A stretch of 64,000 nucleotides of DNA from Amaurobius ferox. Taxonomy: Eukaryota; Arthropoda; Arachnida; Araneae; Amaurobiidae. Below, piece after piece: positions 55,126-64,000 of this stretch. Positions within the stretch are counted from its first letter, which is position 1. Each line of letters opens with the position of its first letter. The stretch covers positions 114,662,239-114,726,238 of the forward strand of contig OX578145.1 of the NCBI GenBank assembly GCA_951213105.1, read 5' to 3'. The translations under genes and the position numbers were made by a program. The notes under the pieces were generated by a model, which was not told the origin of the DNA, did not search any database, and saw nothing but the letters and a program-made list of their open reading frames with translations.

Positions 55126-55172
<47 letters not shown>

Positions 55173-55189
55173 TGAACTACTGTATGTAC

Positions 55190-55690
55190 AAAAAAAACCA
55201 TCTCTAGCATATCTGTTACAAATGAGTAAATATAGACCAAGACTAAGGATAAAAATAGAAGGTAACATATCACTACAATGGAAAGGGGGATGAGAAGAAT
55301 ATTAGGATACAAAAATCACATATAAAAGTATATAAATATAAAAAAAGGAAAAAGAAAACACGGCAAAAATGAGAAAAGGCAATAATAATTAGCTCAATAT
55401 ATATATATACACACATATACATATATATATATATATAAATTGAAAGATTTTAATCGAAAATTAGAAAATTATGCATAAACTACTGTATGTACAAAAAAAA
55501 ACCCATCTCTAGCATATCTGTTACAAATGAGTAACTATAGACCAAGACTAAGGATAAAGATAGAAACTAACATATCACTACAATGGAAAGGGGGATGAAA
55601 AGAATATTAGGATACAAAATTCACAATTAAAAGTATATAAATATAAATAGAAATAAAATGAAAACACGGCAAAAATGAGAAAAGGCAATA
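55190..55690 (-). repeat. ~215-bp direct duplication in the PLE 3' region
   Basis: 55186-55398 and 55482-55705 are nearly identical (ACTACTGTATGTAC ... CAAGACTAAGGAT ... CACTACAATGGAAAGGGGGA ... AATAATAATTAGCT). They are separated by a (TA)n(CA)n tract (55399-55436) and ~45 unique bases. This may reflect partial tandem copying of the element's end. Confidence 0.85.
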
Positions 55691-55705
55691 ATAATTAGCT
55701 TAAGA

Positions 55706-56238
55706 TAAAAGATTAAGACATAGAGAACAATCAATTGAAACTACACAAAAAATGGCGGGTTAGTTCGAAATTGCATTCTCATCAGGACAGCCATACAATT
55801 CGAATTAAAACCGATAGAATAGCCAGTTTCTGACAATGGCGATAGTATTTAACCATAGACACCATTGGAACTGTCTACTGGCTAGTGGAAGGAGAAAAAT
55901 AAATTAAATTTCAAATCAGAAAAATAATACCTCCTCGAACAGAAATATGAACTCACAAGCAATGTTACCACGTGTAAGTTGAACAAGCGACTCAGCATTT
56001 TACCTCACTTCGTCAATGCGAGTGGGCACCGGAATGAATACATGTGAACGATACATAATATGTATGGAGACTTTCAAAAATAGTAATCAGTATAGGACTC
56101 AGGACAAATGGAAAATAGTCATTCGAAAATAGTAAACAATATTAGACTCAGGCCAAGTGGTAAGTTAGGTGATAAGAATGGGTGAATTCTCAAAAATGAG
56201 TTATCCAATCAAAGATAAATAATGCATGTGTAAAATTA
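55706..56238 (-). other. 3' UTR of Naiad copy 1
   Basis: No frame. On the minus strand CTGATGAG (55779-55786) is followed by AATGCAATTT and CGAAC, part of a hammerhead-like core but with no cleavage triplet in place. Confidence 0.5.
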
Positions 56239-57405
56239 TTACGTGGTATATTTGAAATTATTAATAACATTATTTATAAATATTTCCGGATATTGGTAAT
56301 TTTGACAAATGCGTTTAAGATTATTGATGTGGAGAAAGTGAAACCGAGGATCAGAAAGTCGATGTATTCGAAATAGCTGGTTTAAAATGATGTTTCTAAA
56401 CAATTGAATAGAATTACAAGATTGATATGATAGCAGCTTTATGATAGTGAAGTTGTAAGAATCTTTTTTATCATATAGATTGGTGATTACATGATTATTG
56501 AGAGTATCTAAATGTAGGTCTAAAAAATTTACAGTTTGACTAACGCTAGGCTCATTAGGAATTAATTCTAGGTTAGAGGGGTAAAAATCAATATTAATTG
56601 GATAGGAATCATCAATGATAATACAAATTATGTCGTCAACATATCTATATATAATATATGAATTAGAGTTAAAATGACATTCATAATAATAAAGATATAA
56701 GTTAGCGAGTATACTACTACTGCAGCCACCTTGTGGTACACCAGATGTTTGTAAATAAATGTTATCACCTTGGAAAATATAATTGTTGTATAACACAAAG
56801 TTCAAGAGCATAGGAAAGTTTTTGACATTAAATGCAACATTATTGGAAGATAGATAGTCATGATAAAGAGAGATTATAACTTTATATAAATCTTTAATGA
56901 CAATATTATTAAATAGGTCTTTAAAATCAAAGGTATGGAAACCAAGAATTTGTGGAAGCTTGCTAAGGTGATTTACTAAATCAAAACTATTGTTCAAAAT
57001 GAAATATCCTGAATTCCTAAATTTAAGAGATTCATTAATTCTATTTAAACAGTTAAGCAAGTACTTACTAGCTGTAGTGGTAAAGATATTATGTCCACAA
57101 GTGACTGTTCTAAAGCTGAGAGGTGATTTATGGAATTTAGGAACCAAAGTAACATAAGGAAATTTAAAAAACTTACAATTAATATTTAATTGTGTATATA
57201 ATTTTAGCATTTTAGTTTTGATTTTGATAGACAGATTATTAATGGGTTTAAAAATGTGATTATTTTTTAAGTAATTCTGTAACAGAGAAACATAATATTT
57301 TTTACAAATGATGGCATAGTTATTAGAAGCTTTATCTACATAAGTTATGACAAAATGTTGTTGTAGTTCTTTAATAGCAGATAGGAGTTGTTTATAAGGA
57401 TACAT
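56239..57405 (-). CDS. Naiad-type PLE: reverse transcriptase core
   Basis: 388 codons from the ATG at 57405; the native frame extends upstream (YKHIKLPKP precedes). Motifs: FVITYVDKASNNYAIICKK (18-36, the PLE-specific N-terminal block), FRTVT (98-102), TFDFKDLF with D160 (motif A), SGVPQGGCSSSILANLY (221-237, motif B), RYVDD (254-258, motif C) and NFLDLHLD (293-300, motif D region). All three catalytic Asp are present. A thumb-like tail follows. No endonuclease follows it, which distinguishes it from canonical Penelope. Confidence 0.92.
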   Translation of the reverse strand: MYPYKQLLSAIKELQQHFVITYVDKASNNYAIICKKYYVSLLQNYLKNNHIFKPINNLSIKIKTKMLKLYTQLNINCKFFKFPYVTLVPKFHKSPLSFRTVTCGHNIFTTTASKYLLNCLNRINESLKFRNSGYFILNNSFDLVNHLSKLPQILGFHTFDFKDLFNNIVIKDLYKVIISLYHDYLSSNNVAFNVKNFPMLLNFVLYNNYIFQGDNIYLQTSGVPQGGCSSSILANLYLYYYECHFNSNSYIIYRYVDDIICIIIDDSYPINIDFYPSNLELIPNEPSVSQTVNFLDLHLDTLNNHVITNLYDKKDSYNFTIIKLLSYQSCNSIQLFRNIILNQLFRIHRLSDPRFHFLHINNLKRICQNYQYPEIFINNVINNFKYTT

Positions 57406-58133
57406 AGGCTTCGGTAATTTAATGTGTTTATAATAACATTTTTAAGTAGATGTAAGGTAGTATACTTCCATAGATGGAATGCTTCAATAGGAATGGAATG
57501 TGAACAAGCAAGTTGATATATGAATTTATCAAAATCAAATGATATAGACTGAAGAAGTTGTTTAGGGTGATTGCAGAATGGAATGCGAAATTTGGACCCT
57601 TTATTCATAATATCCCTGAGTATATCATCCCGAACTATACTGAGATCCCCAGTAATAATGTGTCCATGAGAGGAGTTAATATAAGGGGCAAGATTTTTAT
57701 TGCTGCATACACATGATGTAAGGTCATCGGAGTTCAATGTCCTGGAAACTTCATTGTAATTGTAAATAGTTCTACCAATTGGTAAATTATATTTGAATGA
57801 TTTTTGTATTTTGATTTCTTTTACGGGTAACAAGTGCTGATGTTTTGCAAATAAATTATTGAAGTTAAGAGAATTAAGAATAGGGTGTTTAAAAGAAATT
57901 ACACAGTAAGCTATTTTAGTATGTGGATTGGGTGAATGGAGAAGGTGATAATTTAAGAAATTTGTACGTGAAAGAAGCAAATCATAAAATAAATGTTTAA
58001 AATGCTCATGAGTTAATTTTAATTTTAAAAAATTAGTATAAACAATACTTAATTTGCATTTTCTGACTTTATATAACCAAGTTCTAACAGGTAGAAAATT
58101 GAAAGTTTGAGAATAATTATATTGTAATTTCAA
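57345..58133 (-). pseudogene. Naiad-type PLE: region between endonuclease and RT
   Basis: A ~262-codon frame (no ATG at its left end; opens near a TTG). Conserved features are CVISFKHPILNSLNF, PIGRTIYNYNEVSRTLNS, CVCSNKN and GHIITGDLSIVRDDILRDIM followed by GSKFR. The second copy has the same blocks (GHIVTGDLAIVKD), showing the region is under shared family constraint. It ends in a frame that overlaps the RT frame by ~60 bp. Continuing the protein needs one shift near 57430. Confidence 0.8.
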
Positions 58134-58167
58134 AATGTCTGCATTGTAATCAATAGTTTTACATAAG

Positions 58168-58773
58168 TTACTTTTTTACTGTTGATGACTTTGAATATTG
58201 AAAAAGATGTTTATATACTGAAGATTTATTAGAATTGTATTCAAAACTATTGTTAACAACATTATTATTATTATAAATTTGATTTAAGCCATAGGGGAAG
58301 AGAGTTTTATATTTTTTAATGCAATAATTTTCAAATACTAATCTATCAGTGAGTGAAATTTTAATATCTAAAATATGAAGGGATACATTTTTAAATCCGT
58401 GTGTAGCAAAGTGCTGATATTCAAATTGATTTTTAGGAGGGAGATCATTAAAGACTTTATGGTCAAATTTTTTAATATGATCTTTGTGGACATTCATTCT
58501 CAGATGTAAAGGGTTGCTGGTTTGGCCAATATAGGATAAGTTACAAATAGTACAATTAAGTTTGTATATGCAATTAAAAACTTTGCAGAATTTTTGTGAA
58601 GTGGAATTATTATTATTTTGTAATGGGTCAGCATAAGGACAAGTTTTGCACCTAAGATTATTGCAGCTATTGAAGGAATATGATTTAGATTGAGAGTAGG
58701 TATGGTATTCTTCCAAATCGTCTATAACGCTAAATTGGTCAATGTTTGCTGATCTATAATTATCCCAATTCAT
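58168..58773 (-). CDS. Naiad-type PLE: N-terminal zinc-knuckle and GIY-YIG endonuclease
   Basis: 201 codons from the ATG at 58773. Cys-rich region C37, C42, C45 (SCNNLRCKTC), then C63, C68, C74 and C77 interleaved with the nuclease start. GIY-YIG motifs: CIY (68-70) in place of GIY, YIG (81-83), then QTSNPLHLRMNVHKDH with catalytic-type R92, and FENY with E148, the expected metal-binding Glu. It nicks target DNA to prime reverse transcription. The frame ends VKK-stop at 58168. The next segment of the same polyprotein resumes in another frame ~35 bp on, so a frameshift or degenerate junction separates them. Confidence 0.88.
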   Translation of the reverse strand: MNWDNYRSANIDQFSVIDDLEEYHTYSQSKSYSFNSCNNLRCKTCPYADPLQNNNNSTSQKFCKVFNCIYKLNCTICNLSYIGQTSNPLHLRMNVHKDHIKKFDHKVFNDLPPKNQFEYQHFATHGFKNVSLHILDIKISLTDRLVFENYCIKKYKTLFPYGLNQIYNNNNVVNNSFEYNSNKSSVYKHLFQYSKSSTVKK

Positions 58774-58800
58774 AATAATAATAGACCGGACACTAGGTAA

Positions 58801-59750
58801 TGAATAAAATTTACATCACGAATTTTAATTAAAATTCCCAATATAAACCCCTTCAAAAACTATTTTGTCAGGTACGAATTTCAAATTATAATTAATACCA
58901 TAAAGAATTGAAACGAAATTTCGGAGAGTAACAAAACAAGCGTAGTAGATAAGATCTAAATGAGATTTTCATACGAAACATTCATAAAGAAGCGAAGTGT
59001 GGACAAATAGTCACAATCATCCGGAATGGAAGACGTACAAAGCCATTAATACGTATGTGTCTGACTGAATCCCTACAACTGCAGGCCAAAGAGTGCCACA
59101 TATAGTGGAAATACATGTCTAGATTAAAATGTAAAAATAAGCAATAAAAGATATTGACGTCTGGGTTAACTAAAAGATACAGAAAAAAAAATAACACAAA
59201 AAAACACAATAAACTCTAATGCCTGCCGAGAGATGTCAGCACTATACACACACATATAAAACGAGTTTGAGAATCAAGTGTGAAATCTACCAAAAAGAGC
59301 AATAACCCGCAGAAAAAATCATAAAAGCGATGGGAGAACTCAAACCAAAATACTCCATAATGCGAAATGTGAAGACATGCCAAAATCAATCAATTGAAGG
59401 AATGAAAGGATGAGCTAAATAAAAACAATATCCATAGAGGGCCATGTTAAGACATAGATGGGCTTGTAGTTAAAGTATAGAAACTCAAATAAACCTAACT
59501 TAAATAAACCTAACTTAAAATAACTCAAATAAACCTAACTCAAATAAACCTAACTTAAAATATACCTAGAAATTATAAAGAAGTATTAAATAGAGAATCA
59601 TCAATAATTTGGAAAATAAAATGCATATTTCTAGTCATCAAGCTAAAGATAATCAACAAAATTCAATGGTGTGCATTCGAAAATAGAAAAACTAAAAATA
59701 TCCGAGCATTAAAACTATACACGTAGATAAGTACTAGGCATAAAAAAATT
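58801..59750. other. Spacer between the two PLE copies
   Basis: Presumably the 5' region of copy 1. A short AAATAAACCTAACT(T/C)AAA repeat occurs several times at about 59488-59560. No gene. Confidence 0.5.
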
Positions 59751-59868
59751 GTTCATTTCGAGAAAACTATTTGTCAAGTCCAAGTATTTAATCAAAATGA
59801 ACACAAAATATGCTTGTTTCTGAATTGTTAGATAGATTGTATCTATAAACTAACAATACTTGGACTAC
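59751..59868 (-). ncRNA. Structured Penelope-associated segment, locus 2
   Basis: GTCCAAGTA (59778-59786) pairs with TACTTGGAC (59857-59865). TTGTTAG/CTAACAA (59825-59831, 59850-59856) encloses ATAGAT/ATCTAT. GTTCATTTCGA (59751-59761) pairs with TCAAAATGAAC (59792-59802), interleaved with the first stem. In PLE sense (minus), GTA precedes the stem and TTGACAA ... GAAA follow. The central hairpin differs from loci 1 and 3 at most positions yet pairs fully. It sits between the RT end of PLE copy 2 and the start of copy 1. Confidence 0.55.
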
Positions 59869-60229
59869 AGGCATAAAGATTGAAACATTAAATAGGAAAC
59901 AAGAATACCTGATATACATTACAAAAGTCCAATCCATTCGTGCAATAAATGAAGAGATAAATATTGTCAATCGCAAAAGATAAAAGTAGAGATCTACTGT
60001 TGCCAATCGTAAGAAATAAATAACAGTATTGCAATAAGGCAATAAAATATGATATGTTCTACATTAAAAGCTACAAAATAAAGAGGTGTGTAATATAATT
60101 GAAAACATAGAGGCTAGAATATAAGGGGATGTAAATACATTATAATGTTTATTGAAGAGAATGTTGATGTTTGGCTAATATTAATTACTAAGGAGAGTAA
60201 TTCTAGAATATTCAGCTAATCCAAACTTT

Positions 60230-62608
60230 TTAACTATACCATTTACTAAATATGCTTAATTTACTGGTAATTTTTAGGTTATTAATGTCCATAGCATGAA
60301 ATTTTTTATCTGATAATCTATAAATTCTAAAACGTTGATTAAGTATAATATTTCTAAACAATTGAATCGAGTTGCAAGAATTAAATGGTAATATTTTATT
60401 AATGTTAAATTTAAAATAGTCTTTTTTATCATATAAATTAGTAACTATCCTGTATCCTATATTTGTAGGTTCAATAATTAGATTTAAATCCAAAAAATTA
60501 ATGTTATTACTAATAGTGGCTTCATTAGGAATTAGTTCCAAATTATCCGAATAGAACAGAAATCTATATCTATAACACAGTTGTCTGTAAAAACCAAACA
60601 AATCAGATCATCAACATATTTGTAAATTTTATAATCTGTTGAAGTAAAAGATTTTTCATAATGATAAAGGTATAAATCAGCTAATATACTGCTACTACAG
60701 CCACCTTGTGGAACCTCTGAGATTTGTAAGTATAATTTATTACCTTGAAATATATAATTATTAAAAAGAACAAAGTGGAGAAGTTTAGGAAAATTGGTAA
60801 ATTAGTTTCAGTAGATTGATTAGTAATATAAGCATTGTATAGAGCTAAAATTACATTTAAAAGATCAGAGATCGTAATATGATTAAAAATATCTTTAAAA
60901 TCAAAAGTTTGAAATTCAATTAGTTTACTTAGTGATGTTAATTTATTCTTTATTTCTTTACTTTTATTTAGAATAAGATAGTTATTACTAGAATAACGTA
61001 AACTATCATTTAGTACATTTAAATAATTTAGTAGTAATTTACTCGCAGTAGTAGAGTAAGAATTATGATCAGTAGTTACAGTTCTAAATTTAATAGGATG
61101 TTTATGAAATTTAAGAATAAGCACAATATATTGAAATTTCAAAAATTTATAATTAATATTTAAATCCCTATGCATATTGATAATTTTCAGTTTGATACTA
61201 TTTATGGAGTATGAGTCAAGTTTAAATAGACTATTGTCCTTTAAATAACCTAACAGAAATTGTATATAGAATTTTTTACAGATAATAACATAATTATAAG
61301 AGGCTTTATCAACATAAGTAATAACAAAAGATCTTTGTAAATCATTAATAGAGTGTTTTATATTATCAATATTATATATAGATCTAGACAAATTAATACT
61401 ACAAATGGTATTTTTATTAAATTTTAATAAAGTAAATTTCTACATATTAAATGCCTCTAATGGCTGAGCATATTTAGAGTCTAATTTATAAATATATTTA
61501 TCTAGGTCAAGATTTATTAACTTTAAAACTTTAAAAGAGTTATTACAAGATGGTAACTTGAACTTTGTACCAAAAGACATTATGGTTCTTAAAAGAAGCG
61601 TCTTTAACTATGGCTAAGTCTCCTGTAACTATATGCCCCAAGTGTGGATTAATATATTTATCATAATTGTCTAATTTGCATATGCATTCATTATCTACAT
61701 TTGATTTTGAATCTTTATCGATAGAGAGAGATTGTGAAATTTCATTGTAATTAAAGATAAATCTTCCAATAGGCTTGTTATATTTAAAAGTCTTAGAAAC
61801 ATTCAAATCCTTAATAGACAATAAATATTTGAACTTATTAAATAAATTACTAAAATTTATAGAATTATAAATTGGATGCTTAAAAGATATAACACAATAA
61901 GAATTAGAAGAACTATTATTATTATGAAATTGATGAAGTTTTAATTTTAAATACTTTGATCTAGTAATGAGCAAATCATAGAAAATATGATTAAAATGTT
62001 TATTAGTTAAGTTTAATTTTAAGAATATGGCATAAACATTATTTAAATGTTTTTTCTTAACCGCAAATACCCATGATTTTATTAATTTCTATTGATAAGT
62101 GCTGTTAAATAGATGATGTAAACTTTTAATTTTAGCTTTATAATCATGTTGTTTGGAGCATCCTTTGCCACGTTTAAATCTTCCGAGTTTATCTGAGTTT
62201 CTATTATTCATATAAGGGTTCAAATAATGGTGATTAAAAATAGAATATTTATTATCTACAAAGTTATTTTTTACAATATTACCATTTAGATATAATTGAT
62301 TTAATCCATATGGAAAAAGAGTACAGTTTGATTTTATATAGCAGTTCTAAAAAAAATCCTTTCAGCTGTATTAGTTTTTATATCCAAAATATGTATAGTT
62401 ATATTTTCAAAACCGTGTTTAGCAAAGTGTTTATATTCACTTTTATTAGAAGTAGGAAGAAAATATTAGTGAGGATATATTTTTTGACATGATCTCTGTG
62501 AACATTCATACGTAGATGAATTGGATTACTAGTTTGTCCTATATAAGATAATTTACAAATGCTACATGATAATTTGTAAATGCAATTAAAAATTTTACAG
62601 AAAGACAA
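60230..62608 (-). pseudogene. Naiad-type PLE copy 2, heavily frame-broken
   Basis: Same domain order as copy 1 on the minus strand. GIY-YIG fragment at 62608-62480: FNCIYKLSCSICKLSYIGQT, then NPIHLRMNVHRDH. Middle region 61974-61543: PIGRFIFNYNEISQSLS, GHIVTGDLAIVKD. RT front 61391-60681: FVITYVDKASYNYVIICKKF, TFDFKDIFNHI. RT C-terminal part 60601-60230: LELIPNEATISN, NFLDLNL, SCNSIQLFRNIILNQ. The motif-B and YVDD region is split by shifts around 60610-60720. Protein similarity to copy 1 is moderate, so it is a different family, not a recent duplicate. Inactive. Confidence 0.85.
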
Positions 62609-64000
62609 ATGGCTATTTTGTTTGGTGATTTGATGTTAGAAGCAGGTATGCATGTGTGTGTTTTTATACCATCAAATATCCTAAATTTTCTTAATTAATT
62701 CTATACAACCAACCATTCTTGAAATAGTTTAATTTATAGTTATAGCAGACGAATTTTTTTATATTATTTAATTAATTTATTTATGCAATTTTTTATTCCA
62801 TATTTGTAACCATAGTAACATAGTTACTCTTCAAATACCGAAATCATTTGCTGGCAATTTTTCGATCAAACATATTTTCATATATGTTTGAACGATTTTT
62901 CTATATGTTTGAAAATATATTTTTACATTAACGATTGATTGATGTTTAGGTTTAAATGTCTGAAAACTTTGAAAATAAGGCAACTCTGCTGTGATCGGAG
63001 GTGAAATATTGTTTTACATACCACAATTTTCATGTTACAAGTATTATAAAATGCGCGCTAATTTTACCATTAATTTTGAAACGGTTTTTGATATTGAGGA
63101 CTTCTATCAAGTGTGTAGATATCACATTTAGTGACCACTACTAGTCTTGTATGAACTTTATTGATATACACACATGTATTTACACATACACACATGTAAC
63201 TACCCTTTCTAATTTAAACATTTCACATCAGGTTAAAAAAATTGATGTCAAAAGAATGCAGCAGCAGCTTACAAGAGACACAAGAAACAGTGTGTAGTTT
63301 CTTGTAATAAGTTCCTAGCTCGAAGAATTCGAGCAGTGATGAGTTAATGAGTGAGTGACGGCGTTAACTTTACCTTTTATATATAACCTAGAACGAATTA
63401 CCTGACATTGTCCGGGTACTAAGTAAGCAACCGATACCTAAATAGTACAGATACAGATAACACCACTCTATTTCAAACTGTCTAGTATGGATTACAATGA
63501 TTCCCCCCTTTCGTTTCAATACAAATCTTTTAGTTTCAAAGCATATGTAAATAGCAACTACTTTTCACGCATGCGCACAAATATCCACTTCTTCCCATAG
63601 CAACGAACAGCAAACCGGAGAAAGAACAATATCGACATTTTCGATTATTATGCTTTTGGTTGATAATTAACAGAAAATAAAGTAATTAAAATAATATATT
63701 TAATTTCATTAGAATGCGAAAGTATACAGCCATATTTTTGCCTAACAATGGAATTGTGTTATTCTTCCTTTTTCAAATGCGGCGAAATAAGAAAATAAAT
63801 AAATAAATAATGCATATTTTGATGTACATATTTAAAAATAAATAAATAAATATGACGAGTTTGTCCTACGGATTCAGTTCAAAGACGGTCCCGCGGATTC
63901 AGTTCAGGGCGTTCTTCTATCTTTCCTATGATGTCAAAATAAAAACTCTGATAATATTTTCGATTGCAAAGGAACCGGTTTGAGTGAAATCGCTTAAAAT
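62609..64000. other. Gene-free right end
   Basis: AT-rich. A direct repeat CGGATTCAGTTCA occurs at about 63870 and 63895. (AATA)n tracts at about 63797-63850. No frame or element recognised. Confidence 0.5.

Larger units (their letters stand above)
55126..58800 (-). mobile_element. Penelope-like element, Naiad type (copy 1)
   Basis: On the minus strand: a GIY-YIG endonuclease (58773-58168), a linker/N-terminal RT region (58133-57345), the reverse transcriptase core (57405-56239) and a ~1.1-kb 3' region ending in a TA tract (55126-55168). The endonuclease lies before the RT, the permuted order described for the Naiad/Chlamys group of Penelope-like elements; canonical Penelopes have it after. 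The reading frame changes twice, so this copy is probably inactive, though decay is mild. The 5' boundary is not defined. Confidence 0.85.

Overview
The window is AT-rich eukaryotic DNA from an animal, most likely an arthropod and plausibly a spider or other chelicerate. The clues are a short-exon, GT-AG-spliced animal gene, Jockey, Tc1/mariner and Tigger elements, tRNA- and 5S-derived SINEs, and N-terminal GIY-YIG (Naiad-type) Penelope elements. The species assignment is inference. No bacterial, plasmid or phage features were seen.

The only host gene I can support is on the minus strand. Three short exons (45480-45596, 8666-8815 and 2979-3094) join in phase, have canonical splice sites, and encode the first ~128 residues of an SLC13/INDY-type sodium-coupled di/tricarboxylate transporter. 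The rest of the gene lies beyond the left edge. Almost everything else in the window is therefore intronic (intron 1 is ~36.7 kb, intron 2 ~5.6 kb, intron 3 runs off the left end) or lies upstream of the gene (45.8-64 kb).

Layout from left to right. At 1-3 kb, intron 3 holds a tRNA-derived SINE (SINE-A). At 3.1-8.7 kb, intron 2 holds a Tc1-like transposon split by a Jockey retrotransposon with an intact ORF2. Intron 1, 8.8-45.5 kb, holds in order: a hAT MITE; dispersed repeats; an intact Tigger/pogo transposon; an element with ~280-bp inverted repeats; two Helitron-like 3' ends; two inverted arrays of a ~139-bp satellite around a THAP-transposase fragment; four SINE-B copies, two with a 5S rRNA head; a MITE family; mariner derivatives; a candidate solo LTR; a ~2.6-kb satellite of alternating ~150-bp monomers; and three copies of a ~0.8-1 kb repeat. 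At 46-55 kb, upstream of the gene, are long TA microsatellites, SINE-A and SINE-C copies, a palindromic mariner MITE and Penelope-derived segments. At 55-62.6 kb are two head-to-tail, frame-broken Naiad-type Penelope elements on the minus strand.

The most unusual signals are three. First, a ~115-nt segment found three times (12.5, 52.9 and 59.8 kb) whose stems differ in sequence but keep their pairing; it has an interleaved (pseudoknot) pairing scheme and resembles a hammerhead-ribozyme core. Second, a SINE family in which a tRNA-promoter form coexists with a 5S-rRNA-headed form that has lost the tRNA B box. Third, Penelope-like elements with the endonuclease placed before the reverse transcriptase.
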